Shown here one piece after another: positions 26,911-36,763 of a stretch of 64,000 nucleotides of DNA. How positions within the stretch are numbered: position 1 is the stretch's first letter; each line of letters begins with the position of its first letter. A program made the translations under genes and the position numbers. The notes beneath the pieces are model-generated. The model did no database searches, was not told the DNA's origin, and saw nothing but the letters and a program-made list of their open reading frames with translations. The stretch lies in the NCBI GenBank assembly GCA_963971575.1, contig OZ020618.1, positions 32,466,731 to 32,530,730 on the forward strand, in the 5' to 3' direction. The DNA is from Liopterus haemorrhoidalis (Eukaryota > Arthropoda > Insecta > Coleoptera > Dytiscidae).

Positions 26911-27111
26911 TTAATTTCTCATTATTTCTTCTCCTGATCCCAGGTCATCTAATAATTCTGCCATACTTCTGCTCTCTTTTCCATTTTCGCATTCATAGAA
27001 CAAATGCCACATTTTTTCTTCTTTTTCTTCGCATATTCTGCATTTTTTTTTCCTCAGCTCTTTTCCATATTTTATTTTCCGTGCTTTCATTACCGCATCT
27101 AAATCTGGCAA
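26911..27111 (-). pseudogene. C-terminal zinc-knuckle-like segment of the non-LTR reverse transcriptase, copy 1
   Basis: About 66 residues in a different frame from the preceding segment, so this is the tail of the same polyprotein after a frameshift near 27110. It contains Cys-X2-Cys-X8-His-X4-Cys (CRIC...H...C). Such a C-terminal motif is common in Jockey/I/R1-group reverse transcriptases and is thought to help bind the template RNA. It ends in '...GSGEEIMRN' before a stop. The apparent start is not an ATG, which supports reading it as a continuation rather than a separate gene. Confidence 0.8.
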
Positions 27112-27556
27112 TTATTCTTATTCTTTCTGCTTTGGAGTTCAGTAGATATCTTGGCTTATCAAGAGTGACACTGTGATGGTACATTGGGAAGTAAGTAGAG
27201 TTTCTTATTCTGTCATGCTGTACTTGACTCTGTACATCTCTATCTCTATTCTCTATTTTGCTGATCACATTTTCACCTCTTTCTCGCATCATCTCTATAT
27301 AGATTGTGGAATACCCATTTCTTTCATAATATTTTCTTCTATTTATCTCCCACCTGGACTTGTTTTGTAAATTCCTTTCTCTCTGTCTCATTTCCCGCCA
27401 ACATTCTCTTAAAACTGTGTCTTCCTGAATGTTTCTTAACCGCTCTTCATATCTCATTGCTATCTTGCCACTCTCTATTCTCATCTGGTCCCTTTTTGTT
27501 TCCTCCAAGAGTATATATGTTGGTGTGTTTCTGTCTACTCCTAAAATCCATCTCAG
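27112..27556 (-). pseudogene. Post-thumb region of the non-LTR polyprotein, in frame after the nonsense codon, copy 1
   Basis: This stretch is in the same frame as the reverse-transcriptase segment and follows its TAA stop at 27557-27559. It reads 'LRWILGVDRNTPTY', a sequence typical of the region just after the RT domain in insect EN-RT elements. A charged, probably helical segment follows. The first ATG is at 27506-27508, but that is an internal methionine. Near 27110 the reading shifts frame into the zinc-knuckle tail. I infer one ancestral ORF interrupted by a single nonsense change and not by an intron. Confidence 0.82.
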
Positions 27557-28849
27557 TTATTTTTGATGTAATCTTTCCATTTTAAGTTGCTCCGTCCAAC
27601 CCCAGATTTCCGCACCGTACATCATAATGGGTTTTACCATTCTGTCGAACATAGTGAGTTTGATGGGGAAACTGTTTTTAAACTTTTTTTCACCTACTCC
27701 CCACACCTGGGTCATGGCTGCCATGGCTTTCTTTACAACATAATTTATATGTTCATTCTCATTGTTCGATTGCTGGAAAGTATACCCTAAGTATTTATAA
27801 TTTTTTACTCGTTCTATTTCTTTATCCTGCCATTTCCATATTTCTTCTTTTACTCTTCCGCCGCCTTTTTTAAAAATCATAATCTTTGACTTTTCAGTAT
27901 TTAAACTCAGTTTCTTAGTTCTGAGGTACGTTTCCAATCTACGCAGCAGGTTTTGTAGTCCTAATTTTGTTACTGATAGTATTGCCAAATCGTCCGCGTA
28001 TGTTAAAGACCAGATTTTTTTCCTCCCTATAACTACTCCTCCTGTCTGTTCCTTTGCTAAGTAGTTCTCTAAATCTGAGATATAGAGTGAAAACAGAGTA
28101 GGGCTAAGTGGGCATCCTTGTCGTAGTCCTTTCTCTGTCCAGAAAGTTTCCGATTCTTGTCCATTTTTTGTCTTGATAGCTGTAAGTGTTTCTTCATATA
28201 ACTTTTGTATGTTTCTCACTACTGAACTACTCACTCCTTTCTTCTTCAAGGTATTTATTAATTCCATTTTATCTACATTGTCAAATGCGGCTTTGAGATC
28301 GGCGAACAGAACGAATAGTTTTCCCCCTTTCTTTTCCAATTCTCGGTTGGCCAGGTGGTTGAGCATATATATGTTGTCCGTTGTTCTTCGTCCCTTTCTG
28401 AATCCGTTTTGTGTGTCTGGAAGTAGGTTCTTTTCATTTATTTCCTGTCTTAGTCTTTGATCCACAATCATGGCGAAGATCTTATAAACGGTGTTCATCA
28501 AAGTTATTCCTCTGTAATTTTTTATATCTTTCCTGTCTCCTGTCTTGTATATGGGTATTATCAGTCCTTTTTTCCAGCTTGCCGGCATATGTTTTTCTTT
28601 CCATATTTTGTTATAAAATTTTATCAGATGTAATATAATATTTTCTGGGCAGTATATCCATGCTTCATTATTAATTTGGTCTTCTCCTGGTGCCTTGTTC
28701 CTTTTTAATTTCTCTATCTGCCATTGTACTTCTTCTAATGTTATTTCTTCTTCTCCCTCTTCCATTTCTTCTTCCTCTGGAAATGCTATAATTATTTTTT
28801 CGTTCGTACCTTCTAATATGTTCATAAAATTATTTTTCCATTCTTCCAT
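27557..28849 (-). pseudogene. Reverse transcriptase domain of the non-LTR element, copy 1
   Basis: A 430-residue frame with the ordered motifs of a non-LTR reverse transcriptase: 'NKAPGEDQI' at 51-59, 'NYRGITL' at 111-117, 'QNGFRKGRRTTDN' at 147-159, 'FADLKAAFDNV' near 182-192 with the first catalytic Asp, 'GLRQGCPLSP' at 241-250, and 'YADDLAIL' at 284-291 with the catalytic Asp pair. The enzyme would copy element RNA at a nicked chromosomal target. All catalytic positions I can see are kept, but the frame is separated from the endonuclease by a frameshift (the frames overlap at 28822-28849). It ends prematurely at TAA after 'LHQK', where an aromatic residue is usual. Its first ATG is probably an internal methionine. 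Confidence 0.93.
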
Positions 28850-30093
28850 TTATCAATACCTTCAAAAGTAGGTTCATTTGGTTTTCTTTCTTTCTTTAAA
28901 TATTTCCAAATATCTTGTTCTGTTTTAATATTTTTAATAATTTCTTCCTCTCTGTTCTTGGCCTCTTCTTTTTTCCGTGTACATAGGTCTTTATATTCTT
29001 TTCGTTTTATGCTGTATTCGTTCTTTGAAATATGTCCTTTGTGGAGGTACCTTAAGTTTTTTCTCAATTGTTTTTTGAGCTTACGACACTCTCTGTCGAA
29101 CCAAATATTTCTGATACAGTTATCTCTTGTTATTATTTTCTTTTTAGTAACGGATTCTTTTATTTTATCTATTAGTTCTTCAATATTCTGTAGTTCCTCA
29201 TCGGCCACACAATCTTGTAAGTTTTCTTTGTATTTATTAATGGCTTCCTGTGACCAGTCCGTAATGTATTTTATTTTTGTTTGCTGTCTCCTGTCCGTCT
29301 TTCCCTCTATGGTTTCCCATATGGGCGAATGATCTGATTCTGTTCTGAACCCCACTTCAAACTTACTTGATTTTGTTATTGCCTTTTGGTTCGTGATAAT
29401 ATAGTCGATAACAGACTGTCCTTGGGGTCCATTATACGTAAATTCTCCCTCAATGTCTCCTTCGAAGTTGCCATTCAATACATTCCATCCTTTTTCTTCT
29501 AACATCTCAAGCATTATTTTACCTTGACGATTAATTACTTTGTCTTTAGATCTTCTAGGGACCAGGTTTCCTTCTTCGTCACTAACTATTCCTCCCTCTT
29601 CACCTATCCTAGCGTTAAAATCTCCACCAATTATTAAGTTCTCTTCCCTTGTATCTTTTATTCTGTGACTTATTTCTTCAAAGATTTCTTTTAAGTTGTT
29701 ATTATTGTTATATAGGGTTACTATTCTCCAAATATTTCCATCAATTTTTACCATTCTCTCTTGTACTTGTTCCCTGTATAGCATTTTAGGCTTTACTTCG
29801 ATTATTTCAGTTTTTATTCCTGTTAGTATACCTCCTTTTGCTCTTCCTTTCTTATGTACTCTTGTGGCGGGTGTATTTTCCCAATTAAAAGTTTTTGGTA
29901 GTTTATTTTTCAATGATTTCCATTGTTTTTCATCAATCCAAGTTTCCACCATTCCCACAGCATCAAATTGTTCTATAAATTCCCAGAAGTCTTCATCTTT
30001 ATTGTTCAAACCGGCCACATTCCAGAATCCAATTTTTATTGTATTTCTATTTCTTTCTCGTGTCCATTTCCTTTGCGTATTTTCATAATCCAT
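28822..30093 (-). pseudogene. AP-type endonuclease domain of the non-LTR element, copy 1
   Basis: An exonuclease-endonuclease-phosphatase domain spans about residues 22-262, counted from an upstream ATG at 30100-30102. Key positions are Asn in 'WNVAG' (28), Glu in 'VETW' (53), Asp and Asn in 'GGDFNARIG' (161, 163), Asp in 'VIDYII' (233) and the Asp-His pair in 'SDHSPI' (257-258). The domain nicks target DNA to start target-primed reverse transcription. A Lys/Glu-rich linker follows, and the frame ends at 28822 by a frameshift into the reverse-transcriptase frame. The first ATG inside the element is at 30091-30093. The frame stays open three codons further to an ATG made by the flanking target-site duplication. 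Confidence 0.93.
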
Positions 30094-30099
30094 TAATGC

Positions 30100-33000
30100 C
30101 ATCCTTTTTGTATAAGTTTGGTTATTAAGGCCCCAATTTTTTCTAGACTAAAATGGACATGAGGAACTCAAAAATTTAAACCAGAGGTCCCTATCTTTTA
30201 CCGTTATTGAGATATAATTTTTTGAAAAATTAAATTTTATTAAATAAATTTCAAAATTTTACAAAAATTTTTTTTGTTTAGGATATGTTTTAAAATGTGC
30301 CTTTACCATATTTCAGACCTTAGAACTTCAAAAATTCCAACCGCAGGTCCTTATCTTTTTTAGTTTTTGAAATACATATACATATTTTTTTTATTTATTT
30401 TTTTTTCTGAAAAAAAAAAGTTTTCTTAAAACAGTTCAAAATATGGCCTTTAGGTAATTTTGGGGTGAGGATTAATAAAAAAATATTTAAAAAAATCAAT
30501 AGGCCTTAGTTTTTGAGTTATAGTCAATTTTATGTACTTTTTTCCGATTTACTCAAAAACAGTTAGCCAAAATCCAAAATGAACCTTATTTTTGTGATCT
30601 ACGGCCCAAACTGTATCAATTTTGAGAAAAATCCGAAATATTTTTTTTGTTAAAATTCGCGATTTTTTTTCAAAGTGGTACCCCTTACGATTTTTTCGAT
30701 ATTTTGCCATTTATAAGGGTTTTGTTTAATGATACATCCTTTTTGTATAAGTTTGGTTATTAAGGCCCCAATTTTTTCTAGACTAAAATGGACATGAGGA
30801 ACTCAAATATTTAAACCAGAGGTCCCTATCTTTTACCGTTGTTGAGATATAATTTTTTGAAAAATTAAATTTTATTACAAAAATTTCAAAATTTTACAAA
30901 ATTTTTTTTTGTTTAGGATATGTTTTAAAATGTGCCTTTACCATATTTCAGACCTTAGAACTTCAAAAATTCCAACCGCAGGTCCTTATCTTTTTTAGTT
31001 TTTGAAATACATATACATATTTTTTTTATTTATTTTTTTTCTGAAAAAAAAAAGTTTTCTTAAAACAGTACAAAATATGGCCTTTAGGTAATTTTGAGGT
31101 GAGGATTAATAAAAAAATATTTAAAAAAATCAATAGGCCTTAGTTTTTGAGTTATAGTCAATTTTATGTACTTTTTTCCGATTAACTCAAAAACAGTTGG
31201 CCAAAATCCAAAATGAACCTTATTTTTGTGATCTACGGCCCAAACTGTATCAATTTTGAGAAAAATCCGAAAGATTTTTTTTGTTAAAATTCGCGATTTT
31301 TTTTCAAAGGGGTACCCCTTACGAATTTTTCGATATTTTGCCATTTATAAGGGTTTTGTTTAATGATACATCCTTTTTGTATAAGTTTGGTTATTAAGGC
31401 CCCAATTTTTTCTAGACTAAAATGGACATGAGGAACTCAAAAATTTAAACCAGAGGTCCCTATCTTTTACCGTTATTGAGATATAATTTTTTGAAAAATT
31501 AAATTTTATTACATAAATTTCAAAATTTTACAAAATTTTTTTTTGTTTAGGATATGTTTTAAAATGTGCCTTTACCATATTTCAGACCTTAGAACTTCAA
31601 AAATTCCAACCGCAGGTCCTTATCTTTTTTAGTTTTTGAAATACATATACATATTTTTTTTATTTTTTTTTTTCTGAAAAAAAAAAGTTTTCTTAAAACA
31701 GTCCAAAATATGGCCTTTATGTAATTTTGGGGTGAGGATTAATAAAAAAATATTTAAAAAAATCAATAGGCCTTAGTTTTTGAGTTATAGTCAATTTTAT
31801 GTACTTTTTTCCGATTTACTCAAAAACAGTTGGCCAAAATCCAAAATGAACCTTATTTTTGTGATCTACGGCCCAAACTGTATCAATTTTGAGAAAAATC
31901 CGAAATATTTTTTTTGTTAAAATTCGCGATTTTTTTTCAAAGGGGTACCCCTTACGATTTTTTCGATATTTTGCCATTTATAAGGGTTTTGTTTAATGAT
32001 ACATCCTTTTTGTATAAGTTTGGTTATTAAGGCCCCAATTTTTTCTAGACTAAAATGGACATGAGGAACTCAAATATTTAAACCAGAGGTCCCTATCTTT
32101 TACCGTTATTGAGATATAATTTTTTAAAAAATTAAATTTTATTACAAAAATTTCAAAATTTTACAAAATTTTTTTTTGTTTAGGATATGTTTTAAAATGT
32201 GCCTTTACCATATTTCAGACCTTAGAACTTCAAAAATTCCAACCGCAGGTCCTTATCTTTTTTAGTTTTTGAAATACATATACATATTTTTTTTATTTAT
32301 TTTTTTTTCTGAAAAAAAAAAGTTTTCTTAAAACAGTCCAAAATATGGCCTTAAGGTAATTTTGGGGTGAGGATTAATAAAAAAATATTTAAAAAAATCA
32401 AGAGGCCTTAGTTTTTGAGTTATAGTCAATTTTATGTACTTTTTTCCGATTTACTCAAAAACAGTTGGCCAAAATCCAAAATGAACCTTATTTTTGTGAT
32501 CTACGGCCCAAAGTGTATCAATTTTGAGAAAAAGCCGAAATATTTTTTTTGTTAAAATTCGCGATTTTTTTTCAAAGGGGTACCTCTTACGATTTTTTCA
32601 ATATTTTGCCATTTATAAGGGTTTTGTTTAATGATACATCCTTTTTGTATAAGTTTGGTTATTAAGGCCCCAATTTTTTCTAGACTAAAATGGACATGAG
32701 GAACTCAAATATTTAAACCAGAGGTCCCTATCTTTTACCGTTATTGAGATATAATTTTTTGAAAAATTAAATTTTATTACAAAAATTTCAAAATTTTACA
32801 AAATTTTTTTTTGTTTAGGATATGTTTTAAAATGTGCCTTTACCATATTTCAGACCTTAGAACTTCAAAAATTACAACCGCAGGTCCTTATCTTTTTTAG
32901 TTTTTGAAATACATATACATATTTTTTTTATTTTTTTTTTTTCTGAAAAAAAAAAGTTTTCTTAAAACAGTCCAAAATATGGCCTTTAGGTAATTTTGGG

Positions 33001-33283
33001 GTGAGGATTAATAAAAAAATATTTAAAAAAATCAATAGGCCTTAGTTTTTGAGTTATAGTCAATTTTATGTACTTTTTTCCGATTTACTCAAAAACAGTT
33101 GGCCAAAATCCAAAATGAACCTTATTTTTGTGATCTACGGCCCAAACTGTATCAATTTTGAGAAAAATCCGAAATATTTTTTTTGTTAAATTTCGCGATT
33201 TTTTTTCAAAGGGGTACCCTTTACGATTTTTTCAATATTTTGCCATTTATAAGGGTTTTGTTTAATGATACATCCTTTTTGTA
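30100..33283 (+). repeat. 634-bp satellite array, block 3 (five units)
   Basis: About 3184 bp, or 5.0 units, between the two copies of the retrotransposon. It starts with the target-site duplication of copy 1 (30100-30112) and ends with that of copy 2 (33271-33283). The crossover junction of the tandem duplication lies at 32535-32552. I see no gene here; the 86-residue minus-strand frame at 31084-31344 is a chance opening in a satellite unit. Confidence 0.96.
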
Positions 33284-33440
33284 GATAGATAGAACTTTAT
33301 TATTCTTGCCCTAAGGCTTCGAATTATACATAGTATTTTACAAAAATTTATAAAAATTTAGTTATGTATGTTTTACATGTTTTTAACAAAAAATTATATT
33401 GTTGCCATACCCTTTAAAAAATAATAATAAAAATAAATAA

Positions 33441-33532
33441 ATACATACATATACATATACATACATACATATATACATACATATACATACACATGCATAT
33501 ATATACACACATACACCCATACATATATACAT
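33441..33532. repeat. CATA/CA-type microsatellite, copy 2
   Basis: Same tract as 26777-26868, duplicated with the retrotransposon. No length change is visible between the copies. That is striking for a microsatellite and again points to a very young duplication. Confidence 0.9.
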
Positions 33533-33574
33533 TCAATCTTCTTTCTTTTATTATTGGATCTTCATTCTTTTTAA

Positions 33575-33775
33575 TTAATTTCTCATTATTTCTTCTCCTG
33601 ATCCCAGGTCATCTAATAATTCTGCCATACTTCTGCTCTCTTTTCCATTTTCGCATTCATAGAACAAATGCCACATTTTTTCTTCTTTTTCTTCGCATAT
33701 TCTGCATTTTTTTTTCCTCAGCTCTTTTCCATATTTTATTTTCCGTGCTTTCATTACCGCATCTAAATCTGGCAA
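33575..33775 (-). pseudogene. C-terminal zinc-knuckle-like segment, copy 2
   Basis: Predicted product identical to that of 26911-27111, including the Cys-X2-Cys-X8-His-X4-Cys motif and the preceding frameshift (near 33774). Confidence 0.8.
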
Positions 33776-34220
33776 TTATTCTTATTCTTTCTGCTTTGGA
33801 GTTCAGTAGATATCTTGGCTTATCAAGAGTGACACTGTGATGGTACATTGGGAAGTAAGTAGAGTTTCTTATTCTGTCATGCTGTACTTGACTCTGTACA
33901 TCTCTATCTCTATTCTCTATTTTGCTGATCACATTTTCACCTCTTTCTCGCATCATCTCTATATAGATTGTGGAATACCCATTTCTTTCATAATATTTTC
34001 TTCTATTTATCTCCCACCTGGACTTGTTTTGTAAATTCCTTTCTCTCTGTCTCATTTCCCGCCAACATTCTCTTAAAACTGTGTCTTCCTGAATGTTTCT
34101 TAACCGCTCTTCATATCTCATTGCTATCTTGCCACTCTCTATTCTCATCTGGTCCCTTTTTGTTTCCTCCAAGAGTATATATGTTGGTGTGTTTCTGTCT
34201 ACTCCTAAAATCCATCTCAG
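33776..34220 (-). pseudogene. Post-thumb region of the non-LTR polyprotein, copy 2
   Basis: Same sequence as 27112-27556. It is in frame with the reverse transcriptase segment after the TAA at 34221-34223 and shifts frame near 33774. Confidence 0.82.
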
Positions 34221-35513
34221 TTATTTTTGATGTAATCTTTCCATTTTAAGTTGCTCCGTCCAACCCCAGATTTCCGCACCGTACATCATAATGGGTTTTA
34301 CCATTCTGTCGAACATAGTGAGTTTGATGGGGAAACTGTTTTTAAACTTTTTTTCACCTACTCCCCACACCTGGGTCATGGCTGCCATGGCTTTCTTTAC
34401 AACATAATTTATATGTTCATTCTCATTGTTCGATTGCTGGAAAGTATACCCTAAGTATTTATAATTTTTTACTCGTTCTATTTCTTTATCCTGCCATTTC
34501 CATATTTCTTCTTTTACTCTTCCGCCGCCTTTTTTAAAAATCATAATCTTTGACTTTTCAGTATTTAAACTCAGTTTCTTAGTTCTGAGGTACGTTTCCA
34601 ATCTACGCAGCAGGTTTTGTAGTCCTAATTTTGTTACTGATAGTATTGCCAAATCGTCCGCGTATGTTAAAGACCAGATTTTTTTCCTCCCTATAACTAC
34701 TCCTCCTGTCTGTTCCTTTGCTAAGTAGTTCTCTAAATCTGAGATATAGAGTGAAAACAGAGTAGGGCTAAGTGGGCATCCTTGTCGTAGTCCTTTCTCT
34801 GTCCAGAAAGTTTCCGATTCTTGTCCATTTTTTGTCTTGATAGCTGTAAGTGTTTCTTCATATAACTTTTGTATGTTTCTCACTACTGAACTACTCACTC
34901 CTTTCTTCTTCAAGGTATTTATTAATTCCATTTTATCTACATTGTCAAATGCGGCTTTGAGATCGGCGAACAGAACGAATAGTTTTCCCCCTTTCTTTTC
35001 CAATTCTCGGTTGGCCAGGTGGTTGAGCATATATATGTTGTCCGTTGTTCTTCGTCCCTTTCTGAATCCGTTTTGTGTGTCTGGAAGTAGGTTCTTTTCA
35101 TTTATTTCCTGTCTTAGTCTTTGATCCACAATCATGGCGAAGATCTTATAAACGGTGTTCATCAAAGTTATTCCTCTGTAATTTTTTATATCTTTCCTGT
35201 CTCCTGTCTTGTATATGGGTATTATCAGTCCTTTTTTCCAGCTTGCCGGCATATGTTTTTCTTTCCATATTTTGTTATAAAATTTTATCAGATGTAATAT
35301 AATATTTTCTGGGCAGTATATCCATGCTTCATTATTAATTTGGTCTTCTCCTGGTGCCTTGTTCCTTTTTAATTTCTCTATCTGCCATTGTACTTCTTCT
35401 AATGTTATTTCTTCTTCTCCCTCTTCCATTTCTTCTTCCTCTGGAAATGCTATAATTATTTTTTCGTTCGTACCTTCTAATATGTTCATAAAATTATTTT
35501 TCCATTCTTCCAT
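34221..35513 (-). pseudogene. Reverse transcriptase domain of the non-LTR element, copy 2
   Basis: Predicted 430-residue product identical to that of 27557-28849. It has the 'FADLKAAFDNV', 'GLRQGCPLSP' and 'YADDLAIL' motifs, the same premature TAA after 'LHQK', and the same frameshift separating it from the endonuclease frame (overlap at 35486-35513). Confidence 0.93.
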
Positions 35514-36757
35514 TTATCAATACCTTCAAAAGTAGGTTCATTTGGTTTTCTTTCTTTCTTTAAATATTTCCAAATATCTTGTTCTGTTTTAATATTTTTA
35601 ATAATTTCTTCCTCTCTGTTCTTGGCCTCTTCTTTTTTCCGTGTACATAGGTCTTTATATTCTTTTCGTTTTATGCTGTATTCGTTCTTTGAAATATGTC
35701 CTTTGTGGAGGTACCTTAAGTTTTTTCTCAATTGTTTTTTGAGCTTACGACACTCTCTGTCGAACCAAATATTTCTGATACAGTTATCTCTTGTTATTAT
35801 TTTCTTTTTAGTAACGGATTCTTTTATTTTATCTATTAGTTCTTCAATATTCTGTAGTTCCTCATCGGCCACACAATCTTGTAAGTTTTCTTTGTATTTA
35901 TTAATGGCTTCCTGTGACCAGTCCGTAATGTATTTTATTTTTGTTTGCTGTCTCCTGTCCGTCTTTCCCTCTATGGTTTCCCATATGGGCGAATGATCTG
36001 ATTCTGTTCTGAACCCCACTTCAAACTTACTTGATTTTGTTATTGCCTTTTGGTTCGTGATAATATAGTCGATAACAGACTGTCCTTGGGGTCCATTATA
36101 CGTAAATTCTCCCTCAATGTCTCCTTCGAAGTTGCCATTCAATACATTCCATCCTTTTTCTTCTAACATCTCAAGCATTATTTTACCTTGACGATTAATT
36201 ACTTTGTCTTTAGATCTTCTAGGGACCAGGTTTCCTTCTTCGTCACTAACTATTCCTCCCTCTTCACCTATCCTAGCGTTAAAATCTCCACCAATTATTA
36301 AGTTCTCTTCCCTTGTATCTTTTATTCTGTGACTTATTTCTTCAAAGATTTCTTTTAAGTTGTTATTATTGTTATATAGGGTTACTATTCTCCAAATATT
36401 TCCATCAATTTTTACCATTCTCTCTTGTACTTGTTCCCTGTATAGCATTTTAGGCTTTACTTCGATTATTTCAGTTTTTATTCCTGTTAGTATACCTCCT
36501 TTTGCTCTTCCTTTCTTATGTACTCTTGTGGCGGGTGTATTTTCCCAATTAAAAGTTTTTGGTAGTTTATTTTTCAATGATTTCCATTGTTTTTCATCAA
36601 TCCAAGTTTCCACCATTCCCACAGCATCAAATTGTTCTATAAATTCCCAGAAGTCTTCATCTTTATTGTTCAAACCGGCCACATTCCAGAATCCAATTTT
36701 TATTGTATTTCTATTTCTTTCTCGTGTCCATTTCCTTTGCGTATTTTCATAATCCAT
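35486..36757 (-). pseudogene. AP-type endonuclease domain of the non-LTR element, copy 2
   Basis: Predicted product identical to that of 28822-30093, with the 'WNVAG', 'VETW', 'GGDFNARIG', 'VIDYII' and 'SDHSPI' motifs. As in copy 1, the frame is open three codons into the target-site duplication, to an ATG at 36764-36766. Confidence 0.93.
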
Positions 36758-36763
36758 TAATGC

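Larger units (their letters stand above)
26620..30099 (-). mobile_element. Non-LTR retrotransposon, copy 1 (3480 bp, defective)
   Basis: Inserted in a satellite unit and read on the minus strand. The 13 bp target-site duplication 'catcctttttgta' is present at 26607-26619 and 30100-30112. In minus-strand order it carries an AP-type endonuclease, a reverse transcriptase, a C-terminal region with a Cys-Cys-His-Cys motif, a 3' untranslated region with a CATA-type microsatellite, and a short TCTA-like 3' tail. There is no LTR. The coding frame is broken three times: a frameshift near 28850, a nonsense codon at 27557-27559 and a frameshift near 27110. The endonuclease frame starts almost at the 5' junction, so promoter and any ORF1 are missing and the copy is probably 5'-truncated. 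The clade (I, Jockey or R1-like) cannot be settled by eye. Confidence 0.93.
25871..32534 (+). repeat. Tandem segmental duplication, copy 1 (6664 bp)
   Basis: Contains part of the satellite, a complete 3.48 kb retrotransposon insertion and five further satellite units. Every landmark recurs 6664 bp downstream, including private satellite variants such as 'aaaaattacaaccg' (near 26205/32870) and 'gttaaatttcgcg' (near 26521/33185). Bases 25870 (t) and 32534 (g) differ, so identity begins at 25871/32535. The conceptual retrotransposon proteins of the two copies are identical. Confidence 0.92.
33284..36763 (-). mobile_element. Non-LTR retrotransposon, copy 2 (3480 bp, defective)
   Basis: Matches 26620-30099 at an offset of 6664 bp. 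The flanking 13 bp repeats at 33271-33283 and 36764-36776 are the same as those of copy 1, and so are the surrounding satellite variants. It therefore arose by duplication of DNA already carrying the insertion and not by a second retrotransposition. It shares all three disabling lesions. Confidence 0.93.

Noticed and set aside
28958..29332. Plus-strand frames across the non-LTR element (such as 26829-27176, 28958-29332, 29696-30088 and their copies 6664 bp downstream)
   Set aside because: They lie antisense to the endonuclease/RT coding sequence, show no motif, and follow from its purine-rich coding strand.
31084..31344. Longer minus-strand frames in satellite units (31084-31344, 37748-38008, 48902-49252)
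   Set aside because: They start at a true ATG, but most other units carry stops in the same frame. Lys/Phe-rich composition is what A+T-rich DNA gives by chance, and no domain is recognisable.
33284..36763. A second independent insertion of the non-LTR element
   Set aside because: The same target-site duplication, flanking satellite variants and lesions at a constant 6664 bp offset show duplication of one insertion.
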